Below, piece by piece: positions 51,698-61,109 of a stretch of DNA of 61,182 bases. Both the position numbers and the translations under genes were made by a program. This DNA is from JBCBXA01 sp039816825. Its GTDB lineage: Bacteria > Pseudomonadota > Alphaproteobacteria > Rhizobiales > Rhizobiaceae. The stretch covers positions 1 to 61,182 of the forward strand of contig JBCBXA010000006.1 of the NCBI GenBank assembly GCA_039816825.1. The letters are read 5' to 3'. Numbering within the stretch: the stretch's first letter is position 1; the number at the start of each line of letters is the position of its first letter. The notes under the pieces were generated by a model. It had not been told where the DNA came from. It searched no databases and worked only from the letters and a program-made list of their open reading frames with translations.

Positions 51698-54457
51698 CTA
51701 GTCGCGCTCCAGCAGATTTTCCAGATATCGCCGCTCCGAGCCCGGTAAGGAACGCTGCTCCAAACGGCGCATGATCTCGCGCTGGATCTGCCGGCTGCGG
51801 TTGATTTCGTTCTCGGCATCATAACTGAAACGACCATCCTGACGCCCGAAATCTTCCTGACCGCGCTGGCGCCCCAGCGGGTCCCGACCGTTGCGATTGC
51901 CCATGCCCGGTTGGTTGGGCATGCCCTGGCCCTGCTGCTGACCGGGCTGTCCCGGTCCGGGCTGCTGGCCGGCCATGGCGTCCATCATCTGCTGCATCAT
52001 GCCCTGTGCGCCCTGGCGCAGGGCCTCCATAGCGCGACCCTGTTCGCCCACAGCGCTGCCGGCCTGACCTTCACCGAGGCGCTCTCCGGCTTCGCCCATG
52101 GCTTCATTGGCTTCGTCAAAGCCCTGTTCGGGCTGCATGCCCATGCCCTCCAGGTTACTCATCAGATCCTGAAGGCTCTGCTGAACGTCACCCTGCTGTT
52201 GCTGCAACTCCGACAATTGCTGCTGAAGCTGTTCGAGGAGCTCGCGGGCTGTTTGCTGGTCCAGGGTTTCGGCCTGTTGCTGCTCTTGCTGCTGGCCAGA
52301 TTGTCCTTCCTGGGGGTTGGGTTGCTGGCCCGGCTGTTGCTGTCCGTTCTGCTCGCGTTCTTGCTGACGCATCTGATCCAATGCCCGCTGGCGCGCTGCA
52401 TCGCGATCCGCCTGCTGAAGCCTTTGTTGAGCGTCGGAAAGCTCCCGTTCCCGCGCAAAGGTCTCGTCGCGTAGCCGCTGCTGCTCGCGCAGAATTTCCG
52501 CCAGCTGGTCCATGGCTTCATTCATCTCGGAGTTCTGACCATCGCCCTGATTCTGCGGCTGGCCCTGCTGCGCCGTCTGCAAATTGTCCATCATCTGCTG
52601 CAGCTGGTTGAGCAGCTCGCGGGCCGCCTCCTCAGCGCCATTCTGGGCAAGCTCCTCAATGCGATCCATCATCTCGGAAATATCGTTCTCGGTGAGCGTC
52701 TGGCTGTTGGGATTCTGAGCGAAATTCTCGTTCGGCTCCATGCCCTGCATCTGTTCGCGCATGGCTTGCATGAACTCATCCATCGCCTCGCGAAGCTCTT
52801 CCATCAGTTCCGCGATTTCTTCTTCGCTGGCGCCATTCTCAAGAGCTTCCGAAAGGTTCTCCTGCGCTTCTCTCAAACGCTCCGCGGCCAGCGAAACGTT
52901 CCCGTCCTCAATGCCTAGGGCCGTGTCCCAGAGCAGATCAACAACAGACCGCAGATCGTCGTCGGTTCTGGCATCGCGAAGACGGCGCGTGGCAATCGTG
53001 ATCGAGAGGTAGGCCGCCATCTGGTCTTCGAAGAACATCTCGGGGCCGGTTGTCAGAGCTTCCAGCATGTCCGCCACGCGGTTTGCCTGATCGCGGTCGA
53101 GGGCCAGCTTCCGGCGTTCCGACACCAAAGCGCGTGCCAGTTCAGCGTTGAACCATCGCTGAGGAAGCGTGAAGGCACGCACGTCGGAGAAGCCTTCCTG
53201 ACCTGCGGCGTCCGTGGCCACCAGCGTCAGGTCGATTTCGACACCCGCATAGGGGTGTTCGGTTAGGTTCTTTGACACTTTCGATGTGCCGGATCGCGTG
53301 TTGCGACGGGGTAATGGCAGATCAAATTCCGGCAGCTCGTAAAGCCCTGCATCTTCATTCAGGTTCGAATCGGGCGGCAGCGTCAGCAATGCGCGGGCAT
53401 CGGTGACACCGTAATCATCTTCGACCTGATAGGAGAAGTTGAAGGCTCCGTTGGCTTCTGTTGACGGTACGTCTTGCCAGCTGATCCTGGGTTCGCGATC
53501 GAGTGTTACATTGATGCGCCAGGAGGCGATTTTCGTGTCTCCAACCGAGATGGTCGCGTCGGTTCTTCCTGTGAGCACAAGCCTCTCGTCATCACCACTT
53601 GCATCAGAGGGGGCTTGTGCCTGATCCGCCGCTGCCGACGTTGAGATCTGGCTTGGAGAGATGCTGACTTCGCGCGGGCCGTCGCCATCGCTCAGCGTAA
53701 GCGTGGCTACGTCATCGGTCCCGGTCAGTCTAACCAGCAAAACGCTGCCTTCCGGGACGTTGATATTGCCGGTCTCGGCGCCCTCGAGATCAGACAGGAA
53801 AAGGGGGGCTCTGCGTGTGTAATTGGGTGGCGTGATCCAAGCATCGACGCGCATTTCCGCGACTTCCTGCGGCGTCGGCGGTTTGATGAAGGCGTCCACC
53901 ACACGGCCCAGATGGTCACCGGCGGCATAAAAGAAGCTGATGAAAAGAAGCAGCACCGGTATTGAGCGAAGTCCCCAGCCATCCCAGCGCTCTACGCGCG
54001 GCTGGGGCGTACCGGCCCTCACATCGTTCAGCTGTTCGGCCATGCGGTGGCGGTGGGTTTCGAACAGGGCCTCAGCGAGCGGATTGGCTGCATCGGCATT
54101 GGCAAGCCGGTCGCTTTGTGCAGTGAGCGGGCGGTGTGCCGTTTCGCTGTTCGCTTCAACGCGGCTGCGGGCCATCTCTGCTGTTGGCCAGCGCAGACCG
54201 CGGAGCGGCATCAGGGAGGCGAGAAAACCGAAGCCAAAGGCCAACAGTCCTGCAATGCGCGCCCAGTCCGGAACAGCGCTCCAGAGGCCGAACCATGATG
54301 CTGAGAGAAAGAGTAGCAGGACGGCCAGGGCGGGCTGCAGGCGTGGCCAAAGGCTTTCCCAGAACAGCGCGAGCCGCGCGGCTGCAACCGTGCGGCCTAT
54401 CCGGGCGCTGATGGGAGCGCTGCCAGTGTATCCAGAACTGTCTTCGGGATTCGCCAA
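51698..54457 (-). CDS. DUF4175 / TIGR02302 family membrane protein
   Basis: 919 residues, TTG start at 54457 supported by GGAGG 8 nt upstream. Two N-terminal helices and one near residue 170 (VLLLFISFFYAAG), a periplasmic beta-rich part, then a long acidic and Gln-rich helical region (about 530-800) with many Q/E/M/N repeats, ending in a basic tail (RREMRRLEQRSLPGSERRYLENLLERD-like). A large alphaproteobacterial family of unknown function, next to lysA as usual. Confidence 0.88.
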   Translation of the reverse strand: MANPEDSSGYTGSAPISARIGRTVAAARLALFWESLWPRLQPALAVLLLFLSASWFGLWSAVPDWARIAGLLAFGFGFLASLMPLRGLRWPTAEMARSRVEANSETAHRPLTAQSDRLANADAANPLAEALFETHRHRMAEQLNDVRAGTPQPRVERWDGWGLRSIPVLLLFISFFYAAGDHLGRVVDAFIKPPTPQEVAEMRVDAWITPPNYTRRAPLFLSDLEGAETGNINVPEGSVLLVRLTGTDDVATLTLSDGDGPREVSISPSQISTSAAADQAQAPSDASGDDERLVLTGRTDATISVGDTKIASWRINVTLDREPRISWQDVPSTEANGAFNFSYQVEDDYGVTDARALLTLPPDSNLNEDAGLYELPEFDLPLPRRNTRSGTSKVSKNLTEHPYAGVEIDLTLVATDAAGQEGFSDVRAFTLPQRWFNAELARALVSERRKLALDRDQANRVADMLEALTTGPEMFFEDQMAAYLSITIATRRLRDARTDDDLRSVVDLLWDTALGIEDGNVSLAAERLREAQENLSEALENGASEEEIAELMEELREAMDEFMQAMREQMQGMEPNENFAQNPNSQTLTENDISEMMDRIEELAQNGAEEAARELLNQLQQMMDNLQTAQQGQPQNQGDGQNSEMNEAMDQLAEILREQQRLRDETFARERELSDAQQRLQQADRDAARQRALDQMRQQEREQNGQQQPGQQPNPQEGQSGQQQEQQQAETLDQQTARELLEQLQQQLSELQQQQGDVQQSLQDLMSNLEGMGMQPEQGFDEANEAMGEAGERLGEGQAGSAVGEQGRAMEALRQGAQGMMQQMMDAMAGQQPGPGQPGQQQGQGMPNQPGMGNRNGRDPLGRQRGQEDFGRQDGRFSYDAENEINRSRQIQREIMRRLEQRSLPGSERRYLENLLERD

Positions 54458-54552
54458 ACGCCGTGCCTCCGTTAAACAGAAGCTAGCACCAAATGCGGCA
54501 TTGGCGAGGTCTAAGGGCCATCACGGCTTTGCGAGAAAGGTCTCAGTGGTCC

Positions 54553-55848
54553 TTACTCTGCGGCTTCTGCCGCCCGTGTATCGTCCAGCCATGGCGGCAG
54601 AGAGTCCAGTGCCAGCAGATCTTCATAGCTGGGTCGCTGGCGGATGATGTGGAATTCCCCACCATTCACAAGCACTTCGGGCACGAGAAGACGCGAATTG
54701 TAGGTGCTGGATTGCACCGCCCCATAGGCACCGGCGCTGGCGATGGCCAGAAGGTCACCCTGTTCAGGGCGCGGCAGAGACCGCTCCTGCGCCAGATAGT
54801 CGCCGGTCTCACACACGGGGCCCACAACATCAGCGCGGATGTGATCCGCGTCTGCCAAAGGTTCCCGCACGGGCAGAATGTCGTGCCACGCGTCATAGAG
54901 TGTCGGGCGAATAAGATCGTTCATCGCGCCGTCCACGATCACGAAGTCCTTGCCGTCGCCGCGCTTGTGAAAAATGGTCGACACCACGAGCATGCCGGCA
55001 TTGCCGGCGATGAGGCGGCCGGGCTCAAACAGAATCTGGGCGTCGAGATCCTCCACGTGACGGCGGACAGTTTGAGCATATGCATCCGGCAGCGGAGGCG
55101 GGCTGTTGTCATTCTTGTAGGGAATGCCGAGTCCGCCACCCAGATCGATGTGGTGGATGGAATGGCCCTCGGCACGCAGGCTGCCGATCAGGCTTCGCAA
55201 CTTTGCAAAGGCCGATTCAAAAGGCTCGAGTTCCGTGATCTGGCTGCCGATGTGCATGTCGACGCCTGTAACCTCCAGCCCAGGCAGCCGTGCAGCTCTC
55301 GCATAGACGCGCACCGCGTCCTTCCAGGGAATACCGAACTTGTTCTCGGACTTGCCGGTCGAGATTTTTGCATGGGTCTTGGCATCCACATCCGGATTGA
55401 TGCGAAGCGAAATGCGGGCCGTCTTGTTGAGCGCCGTCGCGCGCGCCGACAGGCTCTCAAGCTCGGGCTCGCTCTCCACATTGAAGCAGAGGATGTCGGC
55501 ATTGAGGGCGTAGTCGATCTCACCGGGCGTTTTGCCGACGCCGGAAAACACGATCTTTAAAGCTGGAATGCCCGCTGCCAGTGCGCGCCGCAACTCGCCT
55601 TCCGAGACCACGTCCGCGCCAGAACCCAAGCGCGCCAGTGTGGCCAGCACTGCCTGGTTGGAGTTGGCCTTCATGGCATAACAGACGAGCGGCTTTACCG
55701 GACTGAACGCCTCCGAGAAGACGCGGAAATGACGCTCGAGGGTTGCCGTGGAGTAGACGTAGAAAGGTGTGCCGACCGCCTCCGCAATCACCGGCAGGGG
55801 AACGTTCTCGGCGTGAAGCACGCCGTCACGATACTCAAAATGGTTCAT
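54553..55848 (-). CDS. lysA: Diaminopimelate decarboxylase
   Basis: 431 residues. PLP lysine K60 in CYAMKANSN, the phosphate loop GGGLGIPY, HIGSQITEL and the C-terminal ICETGDYLAQ-like Cys/Glu motif (GPVCETGDYLAQERSL). Last step of lysine synthesis. Starts 9 bp after the lipoprotein gene and is probably in one transcript with argH, the lipoprotein and DUF4175. Confidence 0.97.
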   Translation of the reverse strand: MNHFEYRDGVLHAENVPLPVIAEAVGTPFYVYSTATLERHFRVFSEAFSPVKPLVCYAMKANSNQAVLATLARLGSGADVVSEGELRRALAAGIPALKIVFSGVGKTPGEIDYALNADILCFNVESEPELESLSARATALNKTARISLRINPDVDAKTHAKISTGKSENKFGIPWKDAVRVYARAARLPGLEVTGVDMHIGSQITELEPFESAFAKLRSLIGSLRAEGHSIHHIDLGGGLGIPYKNDNSPPPLPDAYAQTVRRHVEDLDAQILFEPGRLIAGNAGMLVVSTIFHKRGDGKDFVIVDGAMNDLIRPTLYDAWHDILPVREPLADADHIRADVVGPVCETGDYLAQERSLPRPEQGDLLAIASAGAYGAVQSSTYNSRLLVPEVLVNGGEFHIIRQRPSYEDLLALDSLPPWLDDTRAAEAAE

Positions 55849-55857
55849 CGTCGGCGC

Positions 55858-56034
55858 CTACAGAAGCGGGTCGAGCACGAAGTCGCGCTGGGGTTCAGGT
55901 CCAGCCTGCTGTCCATTCGGGCCATCGAGGCTCACCTTCACGATGCGGTCGTCAGCAACGATCTCGCCCTTCTTACCGCAAGCGGTGAGTGCGAGTGCTG
56001 AAGCCAGGCAGGTGAGTATGAGGAGCTGTTTCAT
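55858..56034 (-). CDS. Small LptM-like lipoprotein
   Basis: 58 residues from the ATG at 56034. Lipobox signal MKQLLILTCLASALALTACGKKGE, with Cys19 as the acylated residue, then a short charged tail with DFVLDPLL. The position between argH and lysA is that of LptM (YifL)-like lipoproteins, which assist LPS-transporter assembly in E. coli. Function here inferred. Confidence 0.85.
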   Translation of the reverse strand: MKQLLILTCLASALALTACGKKGEIVADDRIVKVSLDGPNGQQAGPEPQRDFVLDPLL

Positions 56035-56098
56035 CGTCTTGGCCTCGATTGATTGCCTGCAGTGTAGCGCGTGCAGCAACCCGCGTCACGCTTATGGG

Positions 56099-57547
56099 TC
56101 AGTTTGCCAGCCGGTCGCGCCAGTATGCCACTTGAGCCCGAACATTCTCTGGTGCCGTGCCGCCAAAACTGGTGCGGCTGGCCACAGAGGCCTCGACCGA
56201 CAGAACCGAGTAGATCTTGGCGTCGATATCGGCGTGAAGGCTTTGCAGGTCCTCAAGGCTCAAATCGTGCAACTGGCAGGCCTTCATTTCCGCCATGGCG
56301 ACGGCGCTGCCCGTAATGTGGTGGGCGTCCCGGAAGGGGATGTCCAATTCGCGGACGAGCCAGTCGGCCAGATCGGTGGCCGTGGCAAAGCCCGAGCCAG
56401 CCGCTGCTGCCATATTGGCCTTGTTGGGCACCATGTCTCGCACCATGCCACCCATGGCCGCCAGCGCGACCTCAAGGGTTTCAGCCGCGTCGAACACAGC
56501 TTCCTTGTCTTCTTGCATGTCCTTGGAATAGGCGAGGGGGAGACCCTTCATTACCGTCAGCAAGGCCATGAGTGAGCCATTGATCCGGCCGACCTTCGCC
56601 CGGACCAGCTCCGCCGCATCCGGGTTCTTTTTCTGCGGCATGATGGAAGAGCCGGTGGAGAAAGCGTCGGACAGGGTTACAAAACCGAATTGTGGCGTGG
56701 ACCAGATGACGATCTCCTCGGCAAAGCGACTGAGATGGGTCGCGCAGATGGAGGCGCTGGCCAGAAAGTCGAGGGCGAAGTCTCTGTCCGAAACGGTATC
56801 GAGGGAGTTTCGCGTCGGTTCCTTGAAGTCGAGGGCCTGAGCTGTCATCCAGCGATCTGTGTTGAATCCAGTGCCTGCCAAAGCGGCTGCGCCCAGTGGG
56901 CATTCATCCAGTCGTGACATTGCGCTGGCAAAGCGGTCCCGGTCCCGTGCGAACATTTCCACATAGGCAAGGCAATGGTGGCCAAAGGTCACCGGCTGCG
57001 CCGTTTGAAGATGCGTGAAGCCGGGCATCACTGTGTCAGCGTGGACGGCGGCCTGATCGACGAGCGCGCGCTGCAAGGACGTCAGAAGCTCGTCCACGGT
57101 GCTCATGGCGTCGCGCACCCACATGCGGAGGTCGAGGGCCACCTGGTCATTGCGGGAGCGGGCGGTGTGCAGTCGTCCGGCCACCGGGCCAATGATCTCC
57201 GCCAGGCGCGCTTCCACATTCATATGAATGTCTTCTAGGGTTGCCGAGAAATCGAATTCGCCCGCCTCGATCTCCTGCTTGATCTGAACGAGACCGCCGT
57301 CGATGGCCAGTGCATCTTCGTCGGACACAATGCCCTGCTGTGCCAGCATAGCCACATGGGCCCGGCTGCCGCGAATGTCCTGCGCGTAGAGCACGTGATC
57401 AAAGCCGATGGAGGCGTTGATCTTTTCCATGAGCACGTCGGGCTGCTCGGCAAACCGGCCGCCCCACATCTGGTTCGACAACGAATTGTGGCCGCGTACG
57501 CTTTCGTGAACCGCTGCGCCCTTGTTGTCCTGATCGTCGCTCATCAT
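56099..57547 (-). CDS. argH: Argininosuccinate lyase
   Basis: 482 residues from the ATG at 57547 (57544 also possible). MWGGRFAEQPD, HMNVEARL, TARSRNDQVALDLR and the fumarase-family signature GSSIMPQKKNPD. Last step of arginine synthesis. The first 30 or so residues are poorly conserved. Divergent from the TlpA-like gene by 45 bp. Confidence 0.97.
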   Translation of the reverse strand: MMSDDQDNKGAAVHESVRGHNSLSNQMWGGRFAEQPDVLMEKINASIGFDHVLYAQDIRGSRAHVAMLAQQGIVSDEDALAIDGGLVQIKQEIEAGEFDFSATLEDIHMNVEARLAEIIGPVAGRLHTARSRNDQVALDLRMWVRDAMSTVDELLTSLQRALVDQAAVHADTVMPGFTHLQTAQPVTFGHHCLAYVEMFARDRDRFASAMSRLDECPLGAAALAGTGFNTDRWMTAQALDFKEPTRNSLDTVSDRDFALDFLASASICATHLSRFAEEIVIWSTPQFGFVTLSDAFSTGSSIMPQKKNPDAAELVRAKVGRINGSLMALLTVMKGLPLAYSKDMQEDKEAVFDAAETLEVALAAMGGMVRDMVPNKANMAAAAGSGFATATDLADWLVRELDIPFRDAHHITGSAVAMAEMKACQLHDLSLEDLQSLHADIDAKIYSVLSVEASVASRTSFGGTAPENVRAQVAYWRDRLAN

Positions 57548-57592
57548 ATTTCGCCTGTCTTCCTCGATCGCCGGATAGGACATGTTTAGGTA

Positions 57593-58261
57593 ATGGCCCA
57601 GTCGACATCTTCACGTTCGCGAAAACAGACCATTGGCATCAGCCTGTTCATCATCGCGACCTGTATTGTGATCGGGCTATACGCGGTGGGTCGCGATGCT
57701 GGCAACTCCGAGATGGAAGTTGCCGTCGTCGATAGCCCCAAATGCGATGCGGCGCCGGATCGTGGCCGCCAACTCGCCGGTCTGGCGGTGGAGACCGTGT
57801 CCGAGTTTCAGGCTGCCGGCATTCCCGAGGACTTTTCGTCAATCGCCTTCAAGGATGGCACCGGCACAGACAGAACTCTCGCTGACTTCCAAGGCAAGAC
57901 GGTGTTCGTGAACCTTTGGGCCACATGGTGCGGCCCCTGCCGGGCTGAGATGCCGGGCATCAACGCCATGAGCGAAGAACTGGAGGGTGAGGCCTTTGAG
58001 GTGGTCGCACTCAGCCTTGATCAGGGCGAGTCTGCGGTGCCTCAGGCGTTTCTAGACGAGATTGGAACCGATGCCCTCGAACTCTATCACGACAACACCA
58101 ATGCCGTGTTTCTCGACCTAAGGGAGCGCAACCTGCTGACCGGCCTCCCGGCCAGTTACATCATTGGACCAGATGGTTGCCTCCTGGGCAGCGTCCTGGG
58201 GCCGGCGGAGTGGGATGAGGAAGCGGCGATCAATCTCCTCACCCGAGCCCGCGACCTCTAG
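57593..58261 (+). CDS. TlpA-family thiol:disulfide oxidoreductase
   Basis: 222 residues. N-terminal anchor helix (TIGISLFIIATCIVIGLYAVG), then a thioredoxin fold with LWATWCGPCRAEMPGIN (C113-GP-C116) and PASYIIGPDG (cis-Pro region LPASY). Likely periplasmic reductant for cytochrome c oxidase or cytochrome c assembly, as for TlpA. Divergent from argH, a typical arrangement in the group. Confidence 0.92.
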   Translation: MAQSTSSRSRKQTIGISLFIIATCIVIGLYAVGRDAGNSEMEVAVVDSPKCDAAPDRGRQLAGLAVETVSEFQAAGIPEDFSSIAFKDGTGTDRTLADFQGKTVFVNLWATWCGPCRAEMPGINAMSEELEGEAFEVVALSLDQGESAVPQAFLDEIGTDALELYHDNTNAVFLDLRERNLLTGLPASYIIGPDGCLLGSVLGPAEWDEEAAINLLTRARDL

Positions 58262-58265
58262 GCAA

Positions 58266-58290
58266 CAAAAAAGGGGCCACTTGGCCCCTT
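58266..58290 (-). terminator. Terminator between tlpA-like gene and etfA
   Basis: AAGGGGCCA and TGGCCCCTT form a perfect 9-bp stem with loop CT. On the minus strand it is followed by a run of T (the A-run at 58267-58272), so it mainly terminates etfBA; it may also stop the convergent gene. Confidence 0.85.
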
Positions 58291-58316
58291 CTTCAACTCG
58301 GCAAAACAGAAGCTCC

Positions 58317-59246
58317 TTAGAGAGCAGCTTCTAGCTTTGGTAGAGCTTCAAACAAGTCTGCGACGAGCCCGTAATCCGCAACCTGGAAGATCGGCGCTTC
58401 TTCATCCTTGTTGATCGCAACGATGACCTTGGAGTCCTTCATGCCAGCCAGGTGTTGGATGGCGCCGGAGATGCCAGCGGCAATGTAGAGGTCCGGAGCT
58501 ACCACCTTGCCGGTCTGGCCGACCTGCCAGTCGTTGGGCGCGTAACCAGCATCGACCGCGGCGCGCGATGCGCCCACGGCAGCGCCAAGCTTGTCGGCGA
58601 CTGGGATGATCACTTCCTGGAACTTTTCGTCCGAGCCGAGGGCTCGACCGCCGGAGAGGATGATCTTCGCGGATGTCAGTTCTGGACGGTCCGACTTGGA
58701 CAGCTCTTCTTTCACGAAGGAGGACAGTCCGGGATTGTCGACGGCTGAGACGGTGGTGACTTCAGCAGAACCGCCTTCAGTAGCGGATGCGAAGCTTGCG
58801 GTCCGAACGGTGACCACCTTCTTGGCGTCGGTGGCCTGAACCGTCTGGATGGCGTTGCCTGCATAGATCGGACGCTTGAACGTGTCGGCCGAGATGACTT
58901 CGATGATGTCCGACACCTGCATGACATCCAGAAGAGCTGCGACGCGCGGCATGATGTTCTTGCCAGACGTTGTCGCGGCAGCGACGATGGCGTCGTAGTC
59001 GTCAGCCATGGAAACGATGAGCGCGGCCATGGGCTCTGCCAAGCGATGCTCGAGTTCCGGTGCTTCCACCGAGATCACCTTGGCAACGCCGGAGAGTTTG
59101 GCAGCGGCGTCAGCGGCAGGGCCACATCCATTGCCGGCCACCAGCACATGGACATCGCCACCCATTTCTGTGGCTGCGGTCAGGGCCTTGGCGGTCTGGT
59201 CAGACAGATCGCTGTTGGAATGTTCGGCGACGAGAAGAATAGTCAT
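58317..59246 (-). CDS. etfA: Electron transfer flavoprotein, alpha subunit
   Basis: 309 residues. FAD-binding C-terminal domain with SGGRALGSDEKFQEV, VGASRAAVDAGYAPNDWQVGQTGKVVAPDLYIAAGISGAIQHLAGM and NKDEEAPIFQVADYGLV. Carries electrons from acyl-CoA dehydrogenases to ETF-ubiquinone oxidoreductase. Located 23 bp after etfB in one operon. Confidence 0.97.
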   Translation of the reverse strand: MTILLVAEHSNSDLSDQTAKALTAATEMGGDVHVLVAGNGCGPAADAAAKLSGVAKVISVEAPELEHRLAEPMAALIVSMADDYDAIVAAATTSGKNIMPRVAALLDVMQVSDIIEVISADTFKRPIYAGNAIQTVQATDAKKVVTVRTASFASATEGGSAEVTTVSAVDNPGLSSFVKEELSKSDRPELTSAKIILSGGRALGSDEKFQEVIIPVADKLGAAVGASRAAVDAGYAPNDWQVGQTGKVVAPDLYIAAGISGAIQHLAGMKDSKVIVAINKDEEAPIFQVADYGLVADLFEALPKLEAAL

Positions 59247-59269
59247 GATCGTGTTCCTTTCGTTCGACG

Positions 59270-60019
59270 TTAAAGTACGGAGGCTTCGTTGCGGAGCTTG
59301 TCGACAAGCTCTTCAACTGAACCGACGATCACGCCGGCGGCACGGGCCTCGGGTTCTTCTGTGTTCTGAATGGCCAGGCGGCTCTTGATTTCAACGCCAT
59401 AGTCGCCCGGTGCTTTCTCATCGAGAGGCTTCTTCTTGGCCTTCATGATGTTCGGCAGAGAGGCGTAGCGCGGCTCGTTCAGGCGCAGGTCGGTGGTGAC
59501 GACCGCCGGCATGGTGATCTCGACGGTCTGAAGGCCGCCATCGACTTCACGCACGACGTGGGCCTTGTCGCCCTCAATCTTCAGTTCGGACGCAAATGTG
59601 CCCTGGCTCCATCCGAGGAGGGCGGACAGCATTTGGCCGGTCTGGTTGGAATCGTCATCAATAGCCTGCTTGCCGACGATCACCAGACCGGGCTGCTCTT
59701 CCTCGACAACACCCTTCAGGATTTTGGCGACGTCCAGCGGCTCAGCCATCTCATCGGTTTTGACGAGGATGCCGCGGTCAGCACCCATGGCGAGGGCGGT
59801 GCGGATGGTTTCCTGGCTCTGTTGCGGACCAATCGAGACGACAACGATCTCTTCTGCCTGGCCGGCTTCTTTAAGGCGCAGTGCCTCCTCAACTGAAATC
59901 TCGTCAAAGGGGTTCATGGACATCTTGACGTTGGCCAGTTCGACGCCCGAGCCGTCGGCCTTGACGCGCACTTTCACGTTGTAGTCGACGACCCGTTTCA
60001 CGGGCACCAGAATTTTCAT
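59270..60019 (-). CDS. etfB: Electron transfer flavoprotein, beta subunit
   Basis: 249 residues. MKILVPVKRVVDYNVKVRV, NPFDEISVEEALRLKEAG (AMP-binding region) and GKQAIDDDSNQTGQMLSALL with ETF-beta signature. The start at 60019 has AGGAG 9 nt upstream; longer upstream starts are not needed. Partner of etfA. Confidence 0.97.
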   Translation of the reverse strand: MKILVPVKRVVDYNVKVRVKADGSGVELANVKMSMNPFDEISVEEALRLKEAGQAEEIVVVSIGPQQSQETIRTALAMGADRGILVKTDEMAEPLDVAKILKGVVEEEQPGLVIVGKQAIDDDSNQTGQMLSALLGWSQGTFASELKIEGDKAHVVREVDGGLQTVEITMPAVVTTDLRLNEPRYASLPNIMKAKKKPLDEKAPGDYGVEIKSRLAIQNTEEPEARAAGVIVGSVEELVDKLRNEASVL

Positions 60020-60389
60020 GGATTTTCTCCTATCCTTCGCCAGCGCCTGTCTGCGCGCGACCATTTTCTGCCCGCTCAATGGCATGGGTGACGCCGGTGA
60101 CTAAGCGCCAGTTTGATAAGCTATTCTGTGCCAGAGCAGCGCGACTTCGCCAAGACAAATTCACAGCCTGCGCCGATCTGCTCCTCCTCCAGCAACCGCC
60201 AGAATATCTTACGTTTACGTCTAAGTAAATTGAGCTCTGAGTCCAGCTGAGTTGACCTTGGTTGGTGTGCACCGATCCGGTGTTTGGCGGCGGTGACTGA
60301 TGCAAGAGAGGCTATCGGTTCCAGCTTTGCTGAGGCCGATAAATTCAAGCGCGGTTGTTGAATTGACCTTGTTGGCGGTGGTTCGACCG
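60020..60389. other. 370-bp region between etfB and eda
   Basis: No convincing gene. Holds the etfBA promoter/operator at 60201-60229 and a short direct repeat (TTGACCTTG at 60252-60260 and 60363-60371). No terminator for eda is clear. Confidence 0.5.
60201..60229 (-). promoter_or_regulatory. Candidate etfBA promoter with operator in its spacer
   Basis: On the minus strand TTTACT (60229-60224) and TATTCT (60206-60201) are 17 nt apart. The spacer and -35 box carry ACGT-TT-ACGT-type cores (on the plus strand CTTACGTTTACGTCTAAG, 60208-60225). This looks like the operator of a MerR-like or TetR-like fatty-acid/branched-chain acyl regulator. Confidence 0.45.
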
Positions 60390-61037
60390 TCAACCAGCGG
60401 CAATCTTTGCGGCGTCTGCGGCCAGAGCCGTGATCTCGTTCCATGCTTTTGCGTCGATGAGCTTCTTGGGGGCCACCCAAGAGCCGCCAACACACGCAAC
60501 ATTGGGCAGGGCCAGATAATCGGCGGCGTTGCTCTGGCTTACACCGCCTGTGGGACAGAACGTAAACTGCGGCAGTGGGCCGGCGAGGCCCTTTAGATAG
60601 CTGGGCCCACCAGCTGGGCCGGCAGGAAAGAACTTGAGGCACTCATAGCCGCGTTCCCCCAGCGCCATGGCTTCTGAGGCCGTGGCGGCACCGGGCAGGA
60701 GTGGGACTGAGTGATGAGCCACCGCGTCGAGCAGTTGGTTGGACGCGCCGGGGCTTACCAGAAACTGACAACCGGCGGCTTCGCATTCTGCAACCTGTGT
60801 CGGCGTCAGAACCGTTCCGGCGCCGGGAATGGCGCCCTCCACCTCGGCTGCAACGAGGCGGATCGCTTCGAGGGCCGCATCGGTGCGGAGCGTTATCTCG
60901 ATGGAGGGTAGACCGCCATCGACCAGGGCCTGTGCAAGGGGGACCGCGTCTTCCACGCGCTCAATGGTCAGCACCGGTATGACCGGCGCTGCGGTCATGA
61001 CTTTGCGGACGGCGACTGTGTCTTGCTCGGCGGCCAT
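60390..61037 (-). CDS. eda: 2-dehydro-3-deoxyphosphogluconate aldolase
   Basis: 215 residues from the ATG at 61037, which has a GGAG-containing site upstream. Class I aldolase with E47 in IEITLRT, SPGASN, and the Schiff-base Lys135 in CLKFFPAGPAGGPSYLKGL. Cleaves KDPG to pyruvate and glyceraldehyde-3-phosphate in the Entner-Doudoroff pathway; no edd is in the window. Confidence 0.93.
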   Translation of the reverse strand: MAAEQDTVAVRKVMTAAPVIPVLTIERVEDAVPLAQALVDGGLPSIEITLRTDAALEAIRLVAAEVEGAIPGAGTVLTPTQVAECEAAGCQFLVSPGASNQLLDAVAHHSVPLLPGAATASEAMALGERGYECLKFFPAGPAGGPSYLKGLAGPLPQFTFCPTGGVSQSNAADYLALPNVACVGGSWVAPKKLIDAKAWNEITALAADAAKIAAG

Positions 61038-61109
61038 GGCCTGCTCCCTCTTCATGCGCCGCTTGCCTAGCCGGACTGGACGCATCGCGCAACGCAGCTA
61101 TGGCACGTG

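Noticed and set aside
51911..52474. Long plus-strand frame rich in Leu and His
   Set aside because: It is antisense to the Gln-rich part of the DUF4175 gene; Gln codons read backwards give Leu, so the frame is a by-product.
60250..60380. Short direct repeat TTGACCTTG(G)TTGG
   Set aside because: Too short and isolated to call a repeat family or operator.
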